Below, piece by piece: positions 1 through 30,520 of a stretch of 64,000 nt of DNA. Every line of letters starts with the position of its first letter. Positions within the stretch are counted from its first letter, which is position 1. The notes beneath the pieces were generated by a model. It was not told the origin of the DNA and did not search any database. It saw nothing but the letters and a program-made list of their open reading frames with translations. The position numbers and the translations under genes are program-made. The stretch comes from Brachyhypopomus gauderio (Eukaryota > Chordata > Actinopteri > Gymnotiformes > Hypopomidae): the NCBI RefSeq assembly GCF_052324685.1, contig NC_135218.1, positions 13,238,858 to 13,302,857 on the forward strand. Reading direction: 5' to 3'.

Positions 1-289
1 CAGATGATACTTGTGTTTGTTAGTACAAAATCTACCGCTACTCTTCCACCAGTTCACTAATGTCTTGTATTTATGACATCAAACCTCGGATGTATTCACA
101 CCTTTTGAAGTGAAATCTAATTAACAGGCCCTAAATCTATAGGAGCAAAATTCTCAGACTTTGCAGTAAACCGAACGAGTGTCTGTCAAATCATCCTCAG
201 AAGGGCACACTTTGTGGATCACTTTTGTTCCCACTCTGTTGCAAACCACATTAAGTGCATGATGGAGAGGACACATTTCTATCTATGCA

Positions 290-885
290 ACGTGACCTTT
301 GCTCCTTACTTTGACTAACAATCTGACCCATACATTCATCTTTTCCCACCTTGACTACTGGAAGTCTTTATTCTTTATTGGACTTCCTGATAAAACCTTA
401 TGTCCCCTGCAGCATATTACAAAATCAGCAGCTAGAATTCTCTCTTGCACTAAAAATCTCTTTCAGGTACACTGCCTCCCAGTCGCACAGCACATTAAGT
501 TTAATCCCCTCCTTGCTGACTTATAAAGCCCTATGCAGTCCTAGCTCCTCTTAATTAGCTGACCTCCGTCACATACAGCTGTTCTCATATGCTGAGATCA
601 TCTGGCACTGAACTGCTAACTGTGCAGGAAGACAGGGAGGGGTCCTCAACCCTAACAGTCCTCACCAGACCCTTTAAGGGCACGACCCCACACTTTACTA
701 CACTTCACCTCCTTTCTTTTTCTTATTAACACTTTTCTAATTAATCCATCTTTTCTATTTTTTGTATTTTGGTTTATACAGTGACCTTGGGTATAAGAAG
801 CTGCTTTATAAATATAAGTTATTATTTATAATAATTATTGGTGTTGTTTATTGGGTTTATTATTATTATTATTATTATTACTGCT
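290..885 (+). mobile_element. Degraded LINE (L2/CR1-like) 3' fragment
   Basis: A broken reading frame at 299-530 reads like the C-terminal end of a non-LTR reverse transcriptase: FSHLDYWKSLFFIGLPDKT, then SAARIL and LPVAQHIKF, which resemble the LDYCNSLFxGLPxKT, NSAARxLT and LPVxxRIxFK motifs of fish L2/CR1 elements. It ends in a tail at about 780-885 with the GTGACCTTGGGT...CTTTATAAATA pattern and an (ATT)n run (858-880), as expected for an L2-type 3' end. It has stops and frameshifts and is not functional. It lies in an intron of the tensin gene, upstream of the first visible exon. Confidence 0.7.
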
Positions 886-922
886 ATAGGATATACTGAT
901 ATAATTTAATTTTCTCTTGCAG

Positions 923-18092
<17,170 letters not shown>

Positions 18093-18094
18093 CA

Positions 18095-18445
18095 GAGGAG
18101 AGGAGAGGAGAGGAGAGGAGAGGAGAGGAGAGGAGAGGAGAGGAGAGGAGAGGAGAGAGGAGAGGAGAGGAGAGGAGAGGGGAGGAGAGGGGAGGAGAGA
18201 GGAGAGGAGAGGAGAGGAGAGGAGAGAGGAGAGGAGAGGAGAGGAGAGAGGAGAGGAGAGGGGAGGAGAAAGGAGAGGAGAGGAGAGGAGAGAGGAGAAG
18301 AGAGGAGAGGGGAGGAGAGGAGAGAGGAGAGGAGAGAGGAGAGGAGAGGAGAGAGGAGAGGAGAGGAGAGGGAAGAGGAGAGAGGAGAGGAGAGGAGAGG
18401 AGAGAGGAAAGAGGAGAGGGGAGGAGAGGAAATGAAAGGAGAGGG
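18095..18445. repeat. GGAGA purine microsatellite directly after the tns2 stop
   Basis: About 350 bp of GGAGA units with GGAGAGA and GGGGA variants, beginning a few bases after the TAG. It is pure purine on the + strand, so it would be in the mRNA. Open frames on both strands come from the repeat. Confidence 0.95.
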
Positions 18446-19719
18446 GAGAAGGGAAGAGACACTTTTCATTGTAATCCCTTTCATAACCTTTTAGTTAAGT
18501 TTGCTTTTGCCTGTTTTCATTTCTAAACAAAATGAAAGCGGTATTAGCAATTCAGTTATATTTCTCACATATAAAGTGTTTGATAGTATTCCGCTAACTT
18601 TATCATTTGAAAAGCCTTCTGACAAAAGCTGGCAGCAGGCGAGGATACAGCATGGGAAGGAGATGAATGCTACAGCGCTGATGGACGAGGAGTGTGGACT
18701 TCTGCACAGCAAATAAGAAACAGTGAAGTGATCTGTTGGGAGGGAAGGAGAATTTAGGTCAGTGTGATAAATCTGTGATTGGGCTGCCAAATGTTCGCAA
18801 ACAGAAATAAAAGTGTCGCCATATTGGTGCACAAATGTCACGGGTAAAACCTGATGTGACAACTGCATTTTCCCTACATGTACATACAATCTGATTTAGG
18901 ACTTTTTTCACCAGTCTGTTTCACCATTCTATAGAATTAGTAAGAAGTATTTTCCTTAAGGTTCCCCAGCCATCCATTTAGAATGCTGTACATGACGAGG
19001 AATTTGTGGTATCTGAATTAAAACTATATAAGAACACAAGGGCAATCGAGCATTTGCCTCCACACTCTTAAATGTTCAGGGATCTTCACCTTGCCTTGTA
19101 GGAGATAAACCCCTAGGAGGTCTAGTAGAACTTTTTCAGAAGAAACAATAAGGAGCTACCACAGAATGCATCTACTTGGCACAAAGGAATATTCTCTAAG
19201 CTAGAACCATAAAATGCTGTTCCCTTATCAGCACAATTTGGGGCACAGCGTTTTACAACAATACCATGTACTGTGGAATACCTTACAGGAGGATTAGGGC
19301 CTGCAGATCTCTGACAATATTCTCGTACTACACCATGGACTGATGGACTGACATGCGTTCAAATGAATTATTATTATTACTATGATGCAATCTTCAGACC
19401 AAAATGATATACAAAGAAACATCCCAGATATATTTTTGTGTGTTTAAATTGTTGTGGGAAAAACTACAGTCTATCAATGGTCCTTTGAGAATCCTTCTTT
19501 AAAGAATGTTTGTGATAATGCGTATGTCTTTAAGTGTATGCTTTATTTCCAAGGTGTATTATTCATTTGTCATATGGTGTGTATTCATACATGCACATAA
19601 TAGGAACTTCTGAGGCAAGTGTTCATTTACAGACATGAATGCTTGCAGTTTTTTTGTTTTAAATATCAAGGTTTGTTTTATATTTGAAATTTGCAGATTC
19701 TAAATGCCTTTCCATTTCA

Positions 19720-19725
19720 AATAAA
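19720..19725 (+). promoter_or_regulatory. Candidate polyadenylation signal of tns2
   Basis: AATAAA about 1.63 kb after the stop codon, the first clear canonical hexamer I noticed downstream. Cleavage would be near 19740. Not confirmed by any transcript. Confidence 0.45.
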
Positions 19726-19785
19726 CTAAAGTTATTGAAAAGGTAAAAGAACAGTTTTTGTTTGCATACTTGTTGAGTTTTCATT

Positions 19786-19960
19786 CGATATAATGTTTCA
19801 AATGATGAATGCCCTTTATATCATATGATATAATGTTTCAAATGATGAATGCCCTTTATATCATATGCCATGAAGGATGAAACGATATGAAGTTAAGAGA
19901 GTTAATATGAAGTTAAGAGAGTTAATATGAAGTTAAGAGAGTTAATATGAAGTTAAGAGT
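19786..19960. repeat. Two short tandem repeats (41 bp x2, then 20 bp x4)
   Basis: A 41-bp unit (GATATAATGTTTCAAATGAT and following) occurs twice back to back, followed by four copies of ATATGAAGTTAAGAGAGTTA, the last one cut short. No coding potential. From here to the tRNA gene (19961-21436) I see nothing else that I can name. Confidence 0.85.
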
Positions 19961-21436
19961 ACTATGCATGTAGTTTTGGGGGCAATTTCTGTTCATACTG
20001 TTTAACACACAGTGCTAATTAGACTTATACACTGCCACAAAATGTAGTTATAATTTAATACAGTTATAAATCCAGTTGGCATTGGACTTGCTTTAGTCTA
20101 AAGTGTTTTGAATTCAGTTAATCCTGTTTTTTTTATATGTAACACAGGTGTTTTTTACACCAATAATCAGTTAGACCCTCAAATAACAATACTATATAGT
20201 AACTCAGTTGTACTGACTCTGAACTGAACTTAAATATTTTCTAACAATGACCTATTTCTCAATTTGGTACATATGTTAACATGTAGATATATAATCACAT
20301 AGCCCTTCTGTCTCCATTCCTGAGAACCGAGGCCATTCTCAGAAGCCAGTTCTTTAGAGGTAGAACTTGGAGGAGGAACTGGAGGCAAATAAGATTACCC
20401 TCTGTTACCCAAAGATGAAGAAATCTACCCGAGAGGGGTTTTAACACTGACCATGAGGCTTGCTGTTCCTCTCTCTCACACACTCAGTCATCAGCCCACG
20501 CAACAGCACATGGTAAAAGCTGAGCGATGAGAATGATGTGCTGGTGATCTGTTTAAATAAAATTGCAAGTGTTGTTTATCATTGTCATTATTTTTATTGC
20601 CATGAAATTTAGAACAAGGTGTAGTGTAGGAAAATACATTTATTTTAAATGCTCATTGATGACGTTTGGGATCAACTAGCCAACAGTAGTAAAGCCGCTA
20701 AGACTGAAACTCATTTCATGATGGAGCCTGAGATAAATGCACTAATTTGCATGAATCGGCTACTACCTTTTAATTATTAGTGGCGTGTTTTTTGTTCTTA
20801 CATTTATTTTGTCTTTGCCTTACTAAACCACTGCTTAGACATTATACTTTCAACAGCCACCAGCCTACCTTATTGGCTTTCATTAGAATCTATAGCCCAT
20901 CTGTCACCCAATTTGTCTTAGCCATCCTCTACCCAGTTGTGATTGGTCAGTTTCTAACACCTGTAGAAATCCTATCATCAAAGCTGTGCTTGATAAACGT
21001 GTGCCAGCTCAACACCAACATCTATGCCACTGCCATGTCTCTGTTGATGCTGGGTTGACAATGGGACACTAAATTAATGAGTCAACAGTGGTCTGCGTTT
21101 GCATTGTTAGGCACAACACAAATTCAAAACTTGCACCTTAAGCTGTAAAATCTAAATTAACCTGAATTACATATATTTTTAGGAACATTAGGTAGACTTA
21201 CCTTATTAAATGCTGTGTAACTTGTGTAAAACTGTGTAAACCACTTTATGTAAAAACTAAAGAATAAAAGTTACTGACAATTCAATGTGTTATTCATAAC
21301 GAAATGCCTAATTGCTTTAGATGCTTTGATGTAAGATGGTGTTTGTGTCTTTTGTGTCGGATTAGGATACAGCGTGTCACAAACCACACTTGTACATTTA
21401 CAGGGTATCGCATCCTTACACACTTTCACAACCCTC

Positions 21437-21440
21437 AAAA
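21437..21440 (-). terminator. Pol III T4 terminator of tRNA-Gln
   Basis: TTTT on the - strand, six bases past the mature 3' end, as expected for RNA polymerase III termination. Confidence 0.75.
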
Positions 21441-21445
21441 GGACG

Positions 21446-21517
21446 AGGTCCCACCGAGATTTGAACTCGGATCGCTGGATTCAAAGTCCAGAGTGCTAAC
21501 CATTACACCATGGGACC
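21446..21517 (-). tRNA. tRNA-Gln (anticodon UUG)
   Basis: On the - strand a complete cloverleaf reads GGTCCCATGGTGTAATGG... and ends in TCTCGGTGGGACC plus a T discriminator. The acceptor stem pairs GGTCCCA with TGGGACC over 7 bp. The anticodon loop is CTTTGAA, giving UUG (+ strand 21482-21484). The A box (TGGTGTAATGG) and B box (GGTTCGAAT-like, here GAGTTCAAATC) are intact. It matches the vertebrate tRNA-Gln(TTG) sequence that I remember at almost every position and has no intron. Confidence 0.95.
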
Positions 21518-21689
21518 ACACGCACAGTGCCATTACAGGAAGTGTTAACAACAACATGTAATAAATCCAGGCGCACTCAATATTTTTTTTGCAAATGCAA
21601 CTTATTTCATAGACTAGATGGAGGTACCTATCATAATCTGGGGAAACGTGTCACACATTTCAGCTTCAGTTAAAGCTGATAGTAATGCG

Positions 21690-22080
21690 CAACATTAGAT
21701 AAGCTAGCAAGCTATCTAGGTTAGCTAACATAACTAGATAAGTTATAACTAAGCTAGCTAGCTACATTTCTCTTCCATTTGACTCACCAGTCTGTCAAGA
21801 GCCATTTTCTATTGCACTGTTGACGCATTTTTGTCGTAATATTTTTAATATGCATTAGCGCGTCCTGTGGCGGCTCAAATAAACATGTAACCTAAGTTAG
21901 CTAAATGCGTTTACATATCCCCAAATAAGATGGCTAGCACACCTAGTAGGAAGGGTAGCGGTTTAGCTACTTAGCTAGTTATGTAGCTAGCAATCTGGAC
22001 AGATTACATTAGCTAACTAGCTGGCGAGCTAGTTAGCTCCCTAACAACTAGCTAAATTAGCCACAGGGTGCTAAAGTAAG
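21690..22080. repeat. AGCTAGC/TTAGC-rich low-complexity tract
   Basis: Irregular, dense repetition of GCTAGC, TTAGCTA and CTAACTAGC words with no fixed period. Common in fish intergenic DNA. From 22081 to 24600 I see only AT-rich DNA with a short duplication of ACTGGACTTAAAAGTTA at about 22990-23031. Confidence 0.6.
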
Positions 22081-24668
22081 ACACACATACACACAGAGAA
22101 GTCGCGTTTTCTTTTCTTCAAACCAGCCAACTCATCAGATATTTGGCATGTATGTTTTGCCACTGAAATGCATTTCCTTACGGGATATGGAGGATAACAC
22201 GTGCAGTTAATTCCTGGAGTTCGGGCAAAGTAACCTATACTTCTAAAATACTTGTATATGTAAATATAATTAAAATACTATATTGTCTTTTAAATTGCGA
22301 AATGTGAATGATTTGTAAATAATATTAGAAAGATTAACTGCGATTGACATGATTTCTGTTGAAATTCAAAGAGGCAGGACTCCCACAGTTTAAACAGTTT
22401 AATACGTTTTAATGTTACGGTCTAATTTCAAAAGTCAAGAAAAACGCTGTCACCCCATTCAGATAACAATATGTACTTTAGGGTTTATTGAATTGAATAA
22501 CGTTTCTTGGGGCATAAATGCTACACAAACACGTGGTATATTTTAGCACAGGGTGTAGACGATATTTAGAGCACGTATACATGCACCCTTTAAAACGGAT
22601 GTGGTACACAAATTTACAGTATTTCCTAGATTATGAACGGCACATGTTTGTACGCATGGACACAGCCGATAATTGCCGATAAGTTGTTATGTGCTATGAA
22701 CATTACGAATAAGAAGGGTCAGGAATCTTAAAATAGGAGAGTGTAGAAGATCATTACAGCAACATTTACTTGCTATCAATTCCGATTCCGATGTTTACCA
22801 CTTTGGCACTAAACTTACTTTTTCCTGTCAAATGCATGGAGATTATTAAGGAACAAACTGAGCAAAATACAAGCTACAACATACATATATGTATATACAT
22901 ACATACAACATACAAACATACAATACACAAAACACAATCTGGACGGCTTTTCTACCACAAAATAGCGTGATCTACCATCCTATAGGATGGACTGGACTTA
23001 AAAGTTATATATACTGGACTTAAAAGTTACACAAAACATTTTTTAAGTCTGCCTTATCTTCCTGACTAATAATAATTAAATTAATTAAAATAATGTTTAA
23101 ATTAAGCTTTTAATAATTAGTTGCCTCAGACCACAAAACGAGTACAATTTTGTTATACTACAGCCTGCAGTAATTGAGTACATGGACACTGTTGCTAGCT
23201 CAATGCATCTTAATGGCATGCAGCTTAATATTTGAAAAACACATCTGATTCTGTATTTTGAGGTCAGTACAATATCAGTATACACAACATTCACTCTGAG
23301 TTAAAGTGCGAAGACATTTGAAAATTGTCAAGGCAATATCTGAATGACAGGACTCTAACTTCCATGTCATCATGCCTAACTGTACATGTACTATGTGACT
23401 TGCAGGAATAAAACAGAAAATGTTCATTTGAAACACCATCTCCTTCATGGAACGGGGCAGAGACAAAAGCTGTGTCCTAGGTGCTGAGACAGAGAGAGGA
23501 GTTCTCCACACCAGCTGAGGTTATAGCTCAGTAATCAGTCATTGTTTAACACCCTTTAAGTGGATCTGCTTGACAAATTCCAGCTCCTTAAATTTTTTAA
23601 CAAACACATCTGGAACATCAGTATAATACAAAAAAACATTAAAGGTAGTCACAGAGAGGGCCAGACAGAAAAGGGCTGATGAATGGTTGTGTGTCATTCA
23701 GGCAGGGAAGGTGGAGACTTGCCCTTACTTCTTTATTGTCAAAGACATAAACATATCCAAAACAAAAACTTGGTTAAGTTTAAGGAAGGCTTCCCTGTGT
23801 TTGCTACATTTTGAAATGGAAAACATTGTAAGGAGAAGATGATAATAATACTTTTTTGGCTGGCCAGTATGAAGGAGAACGTCATAAATAGAGGCAATGT
23901 GTGTAGGTATATTGATAATAAAATGCACAGAATGTATTTGTAGTATAATCTAGATTTAAATTGAACTGAAAAAATCAGATAATTGTAAATCACCCCATCA
24001 GCCCCCATCCCCAAATACACATGCATACCCACACAATGCACCTTGTGCCATCTTTCCTGGCACTGCACCCTTCCTCTCATTCCTACGCATCAGCTATTTT
24101 TTTCCTGTCCCTTCATGTCTGTCACTCACAGCAGATGAGCAGCTCTGCCCTTGGCATAACCCTAGCACACACGTATACACAAACACATGCATGCACATTT
24201 GCACGCATTTAAACCCTCCCCCATCTCCCAAGTGCCTACAGGGCTGGATTCCCCCTACGAAACTGACATTCACACTATCACACGAGTGCTCGCTTTCTCT
24301 CTTTCATTCCTCATGTCTCACTTACACACACACAACCAACAAAGGCATTACAGTCGCTCCAATGCATGCATACGACTACGACTGCATTATTGCCCAGGCT
24401 CAGACACACCCAAGTGAAATACAATCCCTTCTGCGCAATGACCCACATCACCATTCAAAACATCCAGCAACCGTACGTCTACTGCACATGTCCTTTATTT
24501 ATTTGACTTATTATAAAGTCACGGGGCACAACATCAACTCAGCCTTTGCGCTAGTTATCGTTTACAGCGCTGAACTGCACAACGACGACCCGATTATAAT
24601 TCAGCCATGAAAATTATGTCGTTTTCGCCGTCGCTCACGTGGACTCGGTTGTTTACCTCTTTGTCTTG

Positions 24669-24676
24669 TGACGTCA
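24669..24676. promoter_or_regulatory. Palindromic CRE (TGACGTCA)
   Basis: Perfect 8-bp cAMP-response element (CREB/ATF site) in the CpG-rich region. Its position, about 200 bp before the GC box, fits a proximal promoter. Confidence 0.6.
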
Positions 24677-24876
24677 TGACACACCCCTTGAATGCGTGCG
24701 TGCGTGCGTGCGTGTGTAGCTGGAATGTGGGAGTTGTCCCCACGCGCGTTACAAGCGTCGAACCTGATCAAGCACCGCGCGCGTGTCAGTGGATGTCACA
24801 TCAACCAGAACGGCGGACGCACGTTTACAAGCGGAGTTTCTTTTTTTTAATCGGAGGCCGTGGAGGGTAGAGTTTA

Positions 24877-24885
24877 GGCGGGGCG
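24877..24885 (+). promoter_or_regulatory. GC box (Sp1/KLF-type)
   Basis: GGCGGGGCG, a consensus GC box, followed by the AT-rich CCCATTTATTTAGG at about 24900. Candidate core promoter. Confidence 0.5.
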
Positions 24886-26856
24886 TAATTCCAGCGAGCC
24901 CCATTTATTTAGGTCTAAGTTCAACATTGTTGCAGTCCTAACGTGGGTTCAAAGTTTGTTTTGCCTCCGGAAAGCCGTGACGGGATATCGCAGCTCGCGC
25001 TGAAAGGCACCTCGACGCGGTCATCGTTCGGTCCGGGAGAGTGATATACACATATCAGCGTGGATGCAATAAATCTGCACGGGATGGGTGGCGGAGCTCC
25101 GTATACCGCTACAATAACACGTTAGCGCCACTTTAGCTAGCTGGCCGCTCGCGGACGTCCGCGTGCGCCGTGCTACGGAGCTGCCGGGACGCCAGGCTGC
25201 ACTCTGCGGGCTTCGCCGCCGACACGGTGGGCGTGTTTTCTCCGATCCTCGGCGTGCTAGCATGTGAGCTGGCGCCAACTTCTCTGCATACAAAAAAAAA
25301 GATTTACAAGTTAAGGGGCAACAGGAGCGATCGACGGTCACCACGCACTCGATCGGAAAAGTTCTAGGCAGGTACGGATGCACCGGGTTACTGCACCGAC
25401 ACCGCGATCAAAGTGAAGGCGACACTATATTAGCGGAGGGAAGTCCAAACAAAAGCCGCTAGCGTCCGTCCGCTAGTGTTAGGTAACCTGCTCCAGTCAC
25501 TGCGCTTTTGTACGCACCCACTTGGCACACCAGACCTGCCTGGCTGCATGTGAATCGTAACTTTAACCGTTTTTTTCTCTGCATATGATACTTTAAACGT
25601 AGACACATAACTTTAAATTGTCCCAACGCACTGACTACGTGTTAATGTAGCCTGAAATGATTTAGGCAACGTGGAAAACTTGGTTGCGCCTCTAGAAGAA
25701 ACACTCCGATAGCAAATTCATTACGAAGGGAAAGATAATTACGCGAAAGGCATGCAAGAAACAGCTCAGGTAAATGTTTGATTTGTTTTATGAATGTTTC
25801 TGTTAACACTAACGTTACATCCTCCTCACGGTCGCCTCGTTGCAGCCATTTGCAACTGCGACATCACACGCAACGACACTTTAAACCGTACAAGTTGCTT
25901 CCCTTCTCGCTGATAACTTTAGATAGTAGTTTTATTCTGGCGCATAATGTGTCGATGTATGGGTTTCTGCTGTAATACGAATAAGTTTTTGTTTGCTGAA
26001 CTTAAAATAAAATCAACATCCTCGTAAAAACACTGGAGAATGAATGAGTAGCGTAAATGTACGCTCTGTACTTTTATGTTATGACGCTGGTCAAAATAAG
26101 CGATTGAAATCGTTGCGTAAATGAAACAGAGGTGCGTATTAACTGTCTGGTCTCGAAATGTAAACATAGTTTGTTGATGAAACTGCAAAAAAAAATGTAA
26201 TTTATTGGCACTACAGCTTTTTCTGAATTTGTCTGGCTCGTCATGCCCAATAGATAATGAGGAGATCAACAATAATGAGGAGGTCATTCTCCACAATTAT
26301 AATGAGGAGATCATTCTAAACTGTCTGCCTTACACTAAGTCCCTTTGCCGTTTTCTAGTTCCTCTTTTCTGTTTTATTTCATAATGTTGTGCTACATTTT
26401 CTTAATATTTTGATTGTCCTGATTAGGCACTTTTGCAGTTATTGACGTTTAATATATTAGTTATTTCCTGAAAGTGGTTTGTGTATCAGCTATTGCATTG
26501 CTTGTGAATATTTATTATTGTTATTGTTTATTTTCTTGTAAGTGCTGTATCGACCACTGGGGTACAGATGTTTGGATCTGTTGTCTGAATCTGTGTCTAG
26601 TATACATTGTTGTTTAACATGTCTGGGACAAGCTCTTTGAGCATGCTTAGTAGATGTTAATCAGTTTCTGGGGTTGGAGAATAACCCTAGAAATAAGATT
26701 CTATGTGGGAGAATAAGATCCCACGTGCCTGGCCACAGAAGCACATGTTGTGGTATTAGCTCAGTGTTGATTGCAGCCATTCTGTGTTAGTCAGCAGGCA
26801 CTGTAGCTACTGCTATTGTGATGAATGAAAAAAATTGCAATGCTCTGATAAAGTTT

Positions 26857-26915
<59 letters not shown>

Positions 26916-27487
26916 CAGTAGTTGACTTATGGCCACTGCTCTATTATAGTATTGGACAGTGATTTGCCCATTTGCATAATATAATCCAATCATATAAACG
27001 AATTAACTATGATATTTTGGATTTTTATCTTTGCCCCCCCCCCAACACACACACAACCATTTTGTGATTTTCCTTTAATGATATGCTGTCCATCAGTGTC
27101 AGTTTCCATTCAGAATGACTGAGGGAGCTGGGCTTTGCTTTAGTGCTAATGTGGTTTCTAGCTCTGACTTGCAGAAGACCCCACGTGTAGAGTTGCAGTG
27201 TTGGTCTCCCTCTGACTTCCCCTTTCCAGGATGAAACCTAACTATGGTGATGAAGGCTGAATTTGTGTTTGCATGATGTTGTTGACATGTTTTACTGACG
27301 AAGGTCTCATCTTGGAATGTATAGTTTGACCGCATGTTTTGATTGTTATTGTAGTCCTGTTCATTTTAAGGGCTGGAATGTGTGTGTCTGTATGCAGTTT
27401 CTGTAACTCTAGAAAGAAGCTGAGAGGCCTTGACTGCAGCCCTGCACAGAGGCCCATCGAAGGGGAGGCAGCCTGCGTGTGTGTATG

Positions 27488-27560
<73 letters not shown>
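26857..27560. repeat. Two GT/GA microsatellites in presumed vdr intron 1
   Basis: (GT)n(GA)n at about 26857-26912 and (GT)n at about 27479-27560. The remainder of 25500-30030 shows no gene that I can support. Confidence 0.85.
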
Positions 27561-27561
<1 letters not shown>

Positions 27562-30029
27562 CGTGTGTGTTTGCGTGCAGACCGCTGGGATTGGACACGG
27601 GATTGAGGGACCCCCGTACGGAAGGAGGGAAAAGGGAGGAAAAGGAAGGAGGAGTCATCCACTCTCTGTCGTCATGTGTTCTAGTGCTGTAGTGTTGCAC
27701 AGTGCACATGTGTAGTGGAGTTCCTGAGAGACTCGCTGTGAAGGGTTCACTCCTCAACTGGGTAAAGAAGCCAGTATGTGAAGCACCAGACCTTTGGCTC
27801 TTGTCACGTCAGAGTGACATACACATAGCTGAGTGAGCCTTGCTTCTAACAATTAGGTTTACATGAGGTACTGGTAAATTTAGGTCATTGTATGTAACTC
27901 AGGTGAGATAGATTGCTCAGGTAAGATTTGGTCAGTTTGACGATTAAAGACTTCAGTAGCTACTGGAGAGGTTATTTTACATTTTAGGACTCATTACTTA
28001 GAAGTTATCTATGTACTCATCAGTTGACTAGATTACATAGAATCTCAGCCTTGAGTATGCATACTTTGTTTTTCAGAGACTGTGTTAACAATGAGACAAC
28101 AGTTAATGTGAGTTTTTACTGACCAGATTGTGAAGCTTGGGTCAACCATCTGTTAGCAGAGAGCCTTCATCACATTGTCCGGGGGGCGAGAACCTCTGTA
28201 CTGGTGGCCCGCATCTTGGGTTATACATTGTCATTATCTCTGCATTATTTGCAAAACATTCGATTTCTAAAAATGAGAATATGTTTTTCATGACCTTGGG
28301 TGTCCTGGTGGTAGCTCTTACTACTCAAACTTGCACTTTTTAATGGCTCTGAAACTTTTTTCCTAATATGACAGCTCAAAATTCAATTAGTGTCCTCATT
28401 AGTCTCCTTCTACTGCTGGTGAATGCAAGTAAACACATTTTTTTTATAATACTTTATAAATATTTATTCAAGTTTGCTAAAATGGAAAATTGGGAAAATC
28501 ACAGTTTGCTTGTGAAATAACTTTAGCTTTAAATTTTTATTTGTGAAATATGACATCAAATATGTCACCGTTGAAAAAATGCATTATTTAATAACATTTT
28601 TGGAAACGTGGTTATCAATAAATAGCCTGCTATACTTGTTTGGTATTCTTACACTGTTTGTTGGGGAAATAGCAAAAGAAAGCAGAACGGGTGAGCTGAA
28701 TGTGTGGTCTGGGAACGGCTGCTAGTGGTACCGACAGAGAAGCTGTACAAATTCAGCACGCATGCGCTCGGACCTGTGGTACCCACAGTAATGCAAACGC
28801 AGTACTGCAGACCCTTAGCCTTTTTTACAACTGTACTTTCCTACATACATACTTAATCCTGCTCATAGCCCGAATCTTCGAATTGTTGTCGGTGTCGGGT
28901 AATATCATGTTTACAACACATGGACAGCACGACATGAATTAAAGAGAAGTGCGGTAAAGGCAGAAGAAGTTACAGAACTTCATTGTCAGCTCTGACACGA
29001 GGTGTTCAGACAGATGTTTTGAGTTTTTTTGTATGTGTGTAGTATAAGCTTATTTTGCCAATGCTATATTCTAGGAAAAATCAACACATTTGCTGGAACA
29101 TATCCCTCTAGAGCGTTGCCTAGCATAGACCTACATTTGTGGAGTTGCTGTGTTTTTGTGCGTGTTATGGAGGTGGTGAGAAAGCGAGGGAGAGGGAGAA
29201 ACTTCTAGTGTGTTAAGTATGTAAGTGTGTGTGTCTGGCTCTGTCTTAGTGGCAGGGTTCGTTTGAGGACAGCGAGATTTTATGTGTTCTGGATCCAAAC
29301 TGACCCAACTGGCTCTGAGTAATACACATAGACAAGCATTGCTTTGGTGTGCTGGGCAGTGAGTGTGGAATTGGAGGCGATCGAGTGACTGTTGTGCTGT
29401 GAAGGAATGCTGCAGGGCAACGAGCGTCTCCTCCACCTCCATATCTCCTCCCGCTTGTGGTGCTTTATGGATCTTCTAATCATTCCTGAAGCGTTATTAA
29501 GTGTGTGTTTGCGTCTGTGTCTGTGTGTGTTCATTTGGCATTCCGCTAGCAGTAAGTGTATCAGTGTTTGTGCTTATAGCTGTGCTTATCAACCTTCAAA
29601 GGGGTTTTTTCTCATCTTTTAGAATCAACACTCAGGTGGATTACACACATTCATTTTAAACAGAAATTAATATTTATAGAGAGTTATTAAAAATATGGGT
29701 GCAATTAAAGGGTTCTACTGAGTAAAGGTTTACGGTTCATTCCAATTAAATTCAATTCAATTCAGTTAAAATATTTAGCATGTTAGCAGAAGGTAAAATG
29801 GGGCAGTGAAATGAGATGCAGCACCTCCAAACACTTTATAGCAAAACAATATGGGCACCGCGAACAGTGTCCCAACAGTGAGGTACAGGGCGAGGGGGTG
29901 GCTAAGACCTACAGAAAAACCCCACACATGAAATATGTATGAATGTACATATGTATGTACAATAAAGCATGTTGTGTGTCAGGTGTGTGTGTGTGTTTGT
30001 GTGTGTGTACATACATCGTGTTATGTGTG

Positions 30030-30520
30030 GAGGAGCTGAAGGCTGAGATCACCAATTCTGGGATCTGAAGGCCTGAGGATGAAGCTCGTCCTTGGCCTCT
30101 CAGTTCTGGCCATATGGCTCTGGATATGCTTCCAGATTGCACCCACCAACACCAGTCATTGTTGATGATGTGTTGGGAGCCGTTGACATCTTCAGTCCTC
30201 TCGCTCCTGGTGTAGATGTGCTGCGTGCTGGGCTGTCCTGACCTGAGCGTTCACTTGATGGACCTCGCTACCCTCTGCGGTGCAGCCACCCTACCAGGAG
30301 GTTATGTCCTGAGTGAGGAAGCTTTCTAGAGTGATGGCACAAAATGGCTTCTGGATAGCTGTGTAGATGTGGAGCTTCCGCAGCTGTCTGAGACGATACT
30401 CGTGCTGTCTTCCAGAAAGCTCTAAATGTGAGGAGTCCATGACAAGTCTTTGCTGATGTGAATGCTGAGGAAACTTCTCCTGCTTTCCACCCGGGTCTGT
30501 TTGGTTTTAAGTGCTACATA
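30030..30520 (-). mobile_element. Degraded non-LTR retrotransposon, reverse-transcriptase C-terminal part
   Basis: Translating the - strand piecewise gives FLSIHISKDLSW, RQLRKLHI and FCAITLESFLTQDITSW. These match the FLGVHISEDLSW, RRLRKAHL and FYRGTIESVLTSCITAW motifs of fish LINE reverse transcriptases. Stops and frameshifts interrupt it. It lies antisense to vdr in the presumed first intron. Confidence 0.65.

Larger units (their letters stand above)
18093..19745 (+). other. tns2 3' untranslated region (inferred)
   Basis: Follows the tensin stop codon at 18090-18092. It opens with a purine array and then unique AT-rich sequence up to an AATAAA. No other gene is visible. The extent is inferred from the polyadenylation hexamer only. 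Confidence 0.55.
24600..25500 (+). promoter_or_regulatory. CpG-rich presumed vdr promoter and non-coding first exon
   Basis: The only clearly CpG-rich stretch between tns2 and vdr. It holds a full CRE, a GC box and CGCG clusters. A splice-donor-like AG|GTACGG at 25370-25374 and another AG|GTAAATG at about 25769 could end a non-coding first exon. VDR genes in other vertebrates have non-coding 5' exons far upstream of the ATG exon, which fits the 9-kb distance. Assignment to vdr, rather than to another unseen transcript, is inference. Confidence 0.5.
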
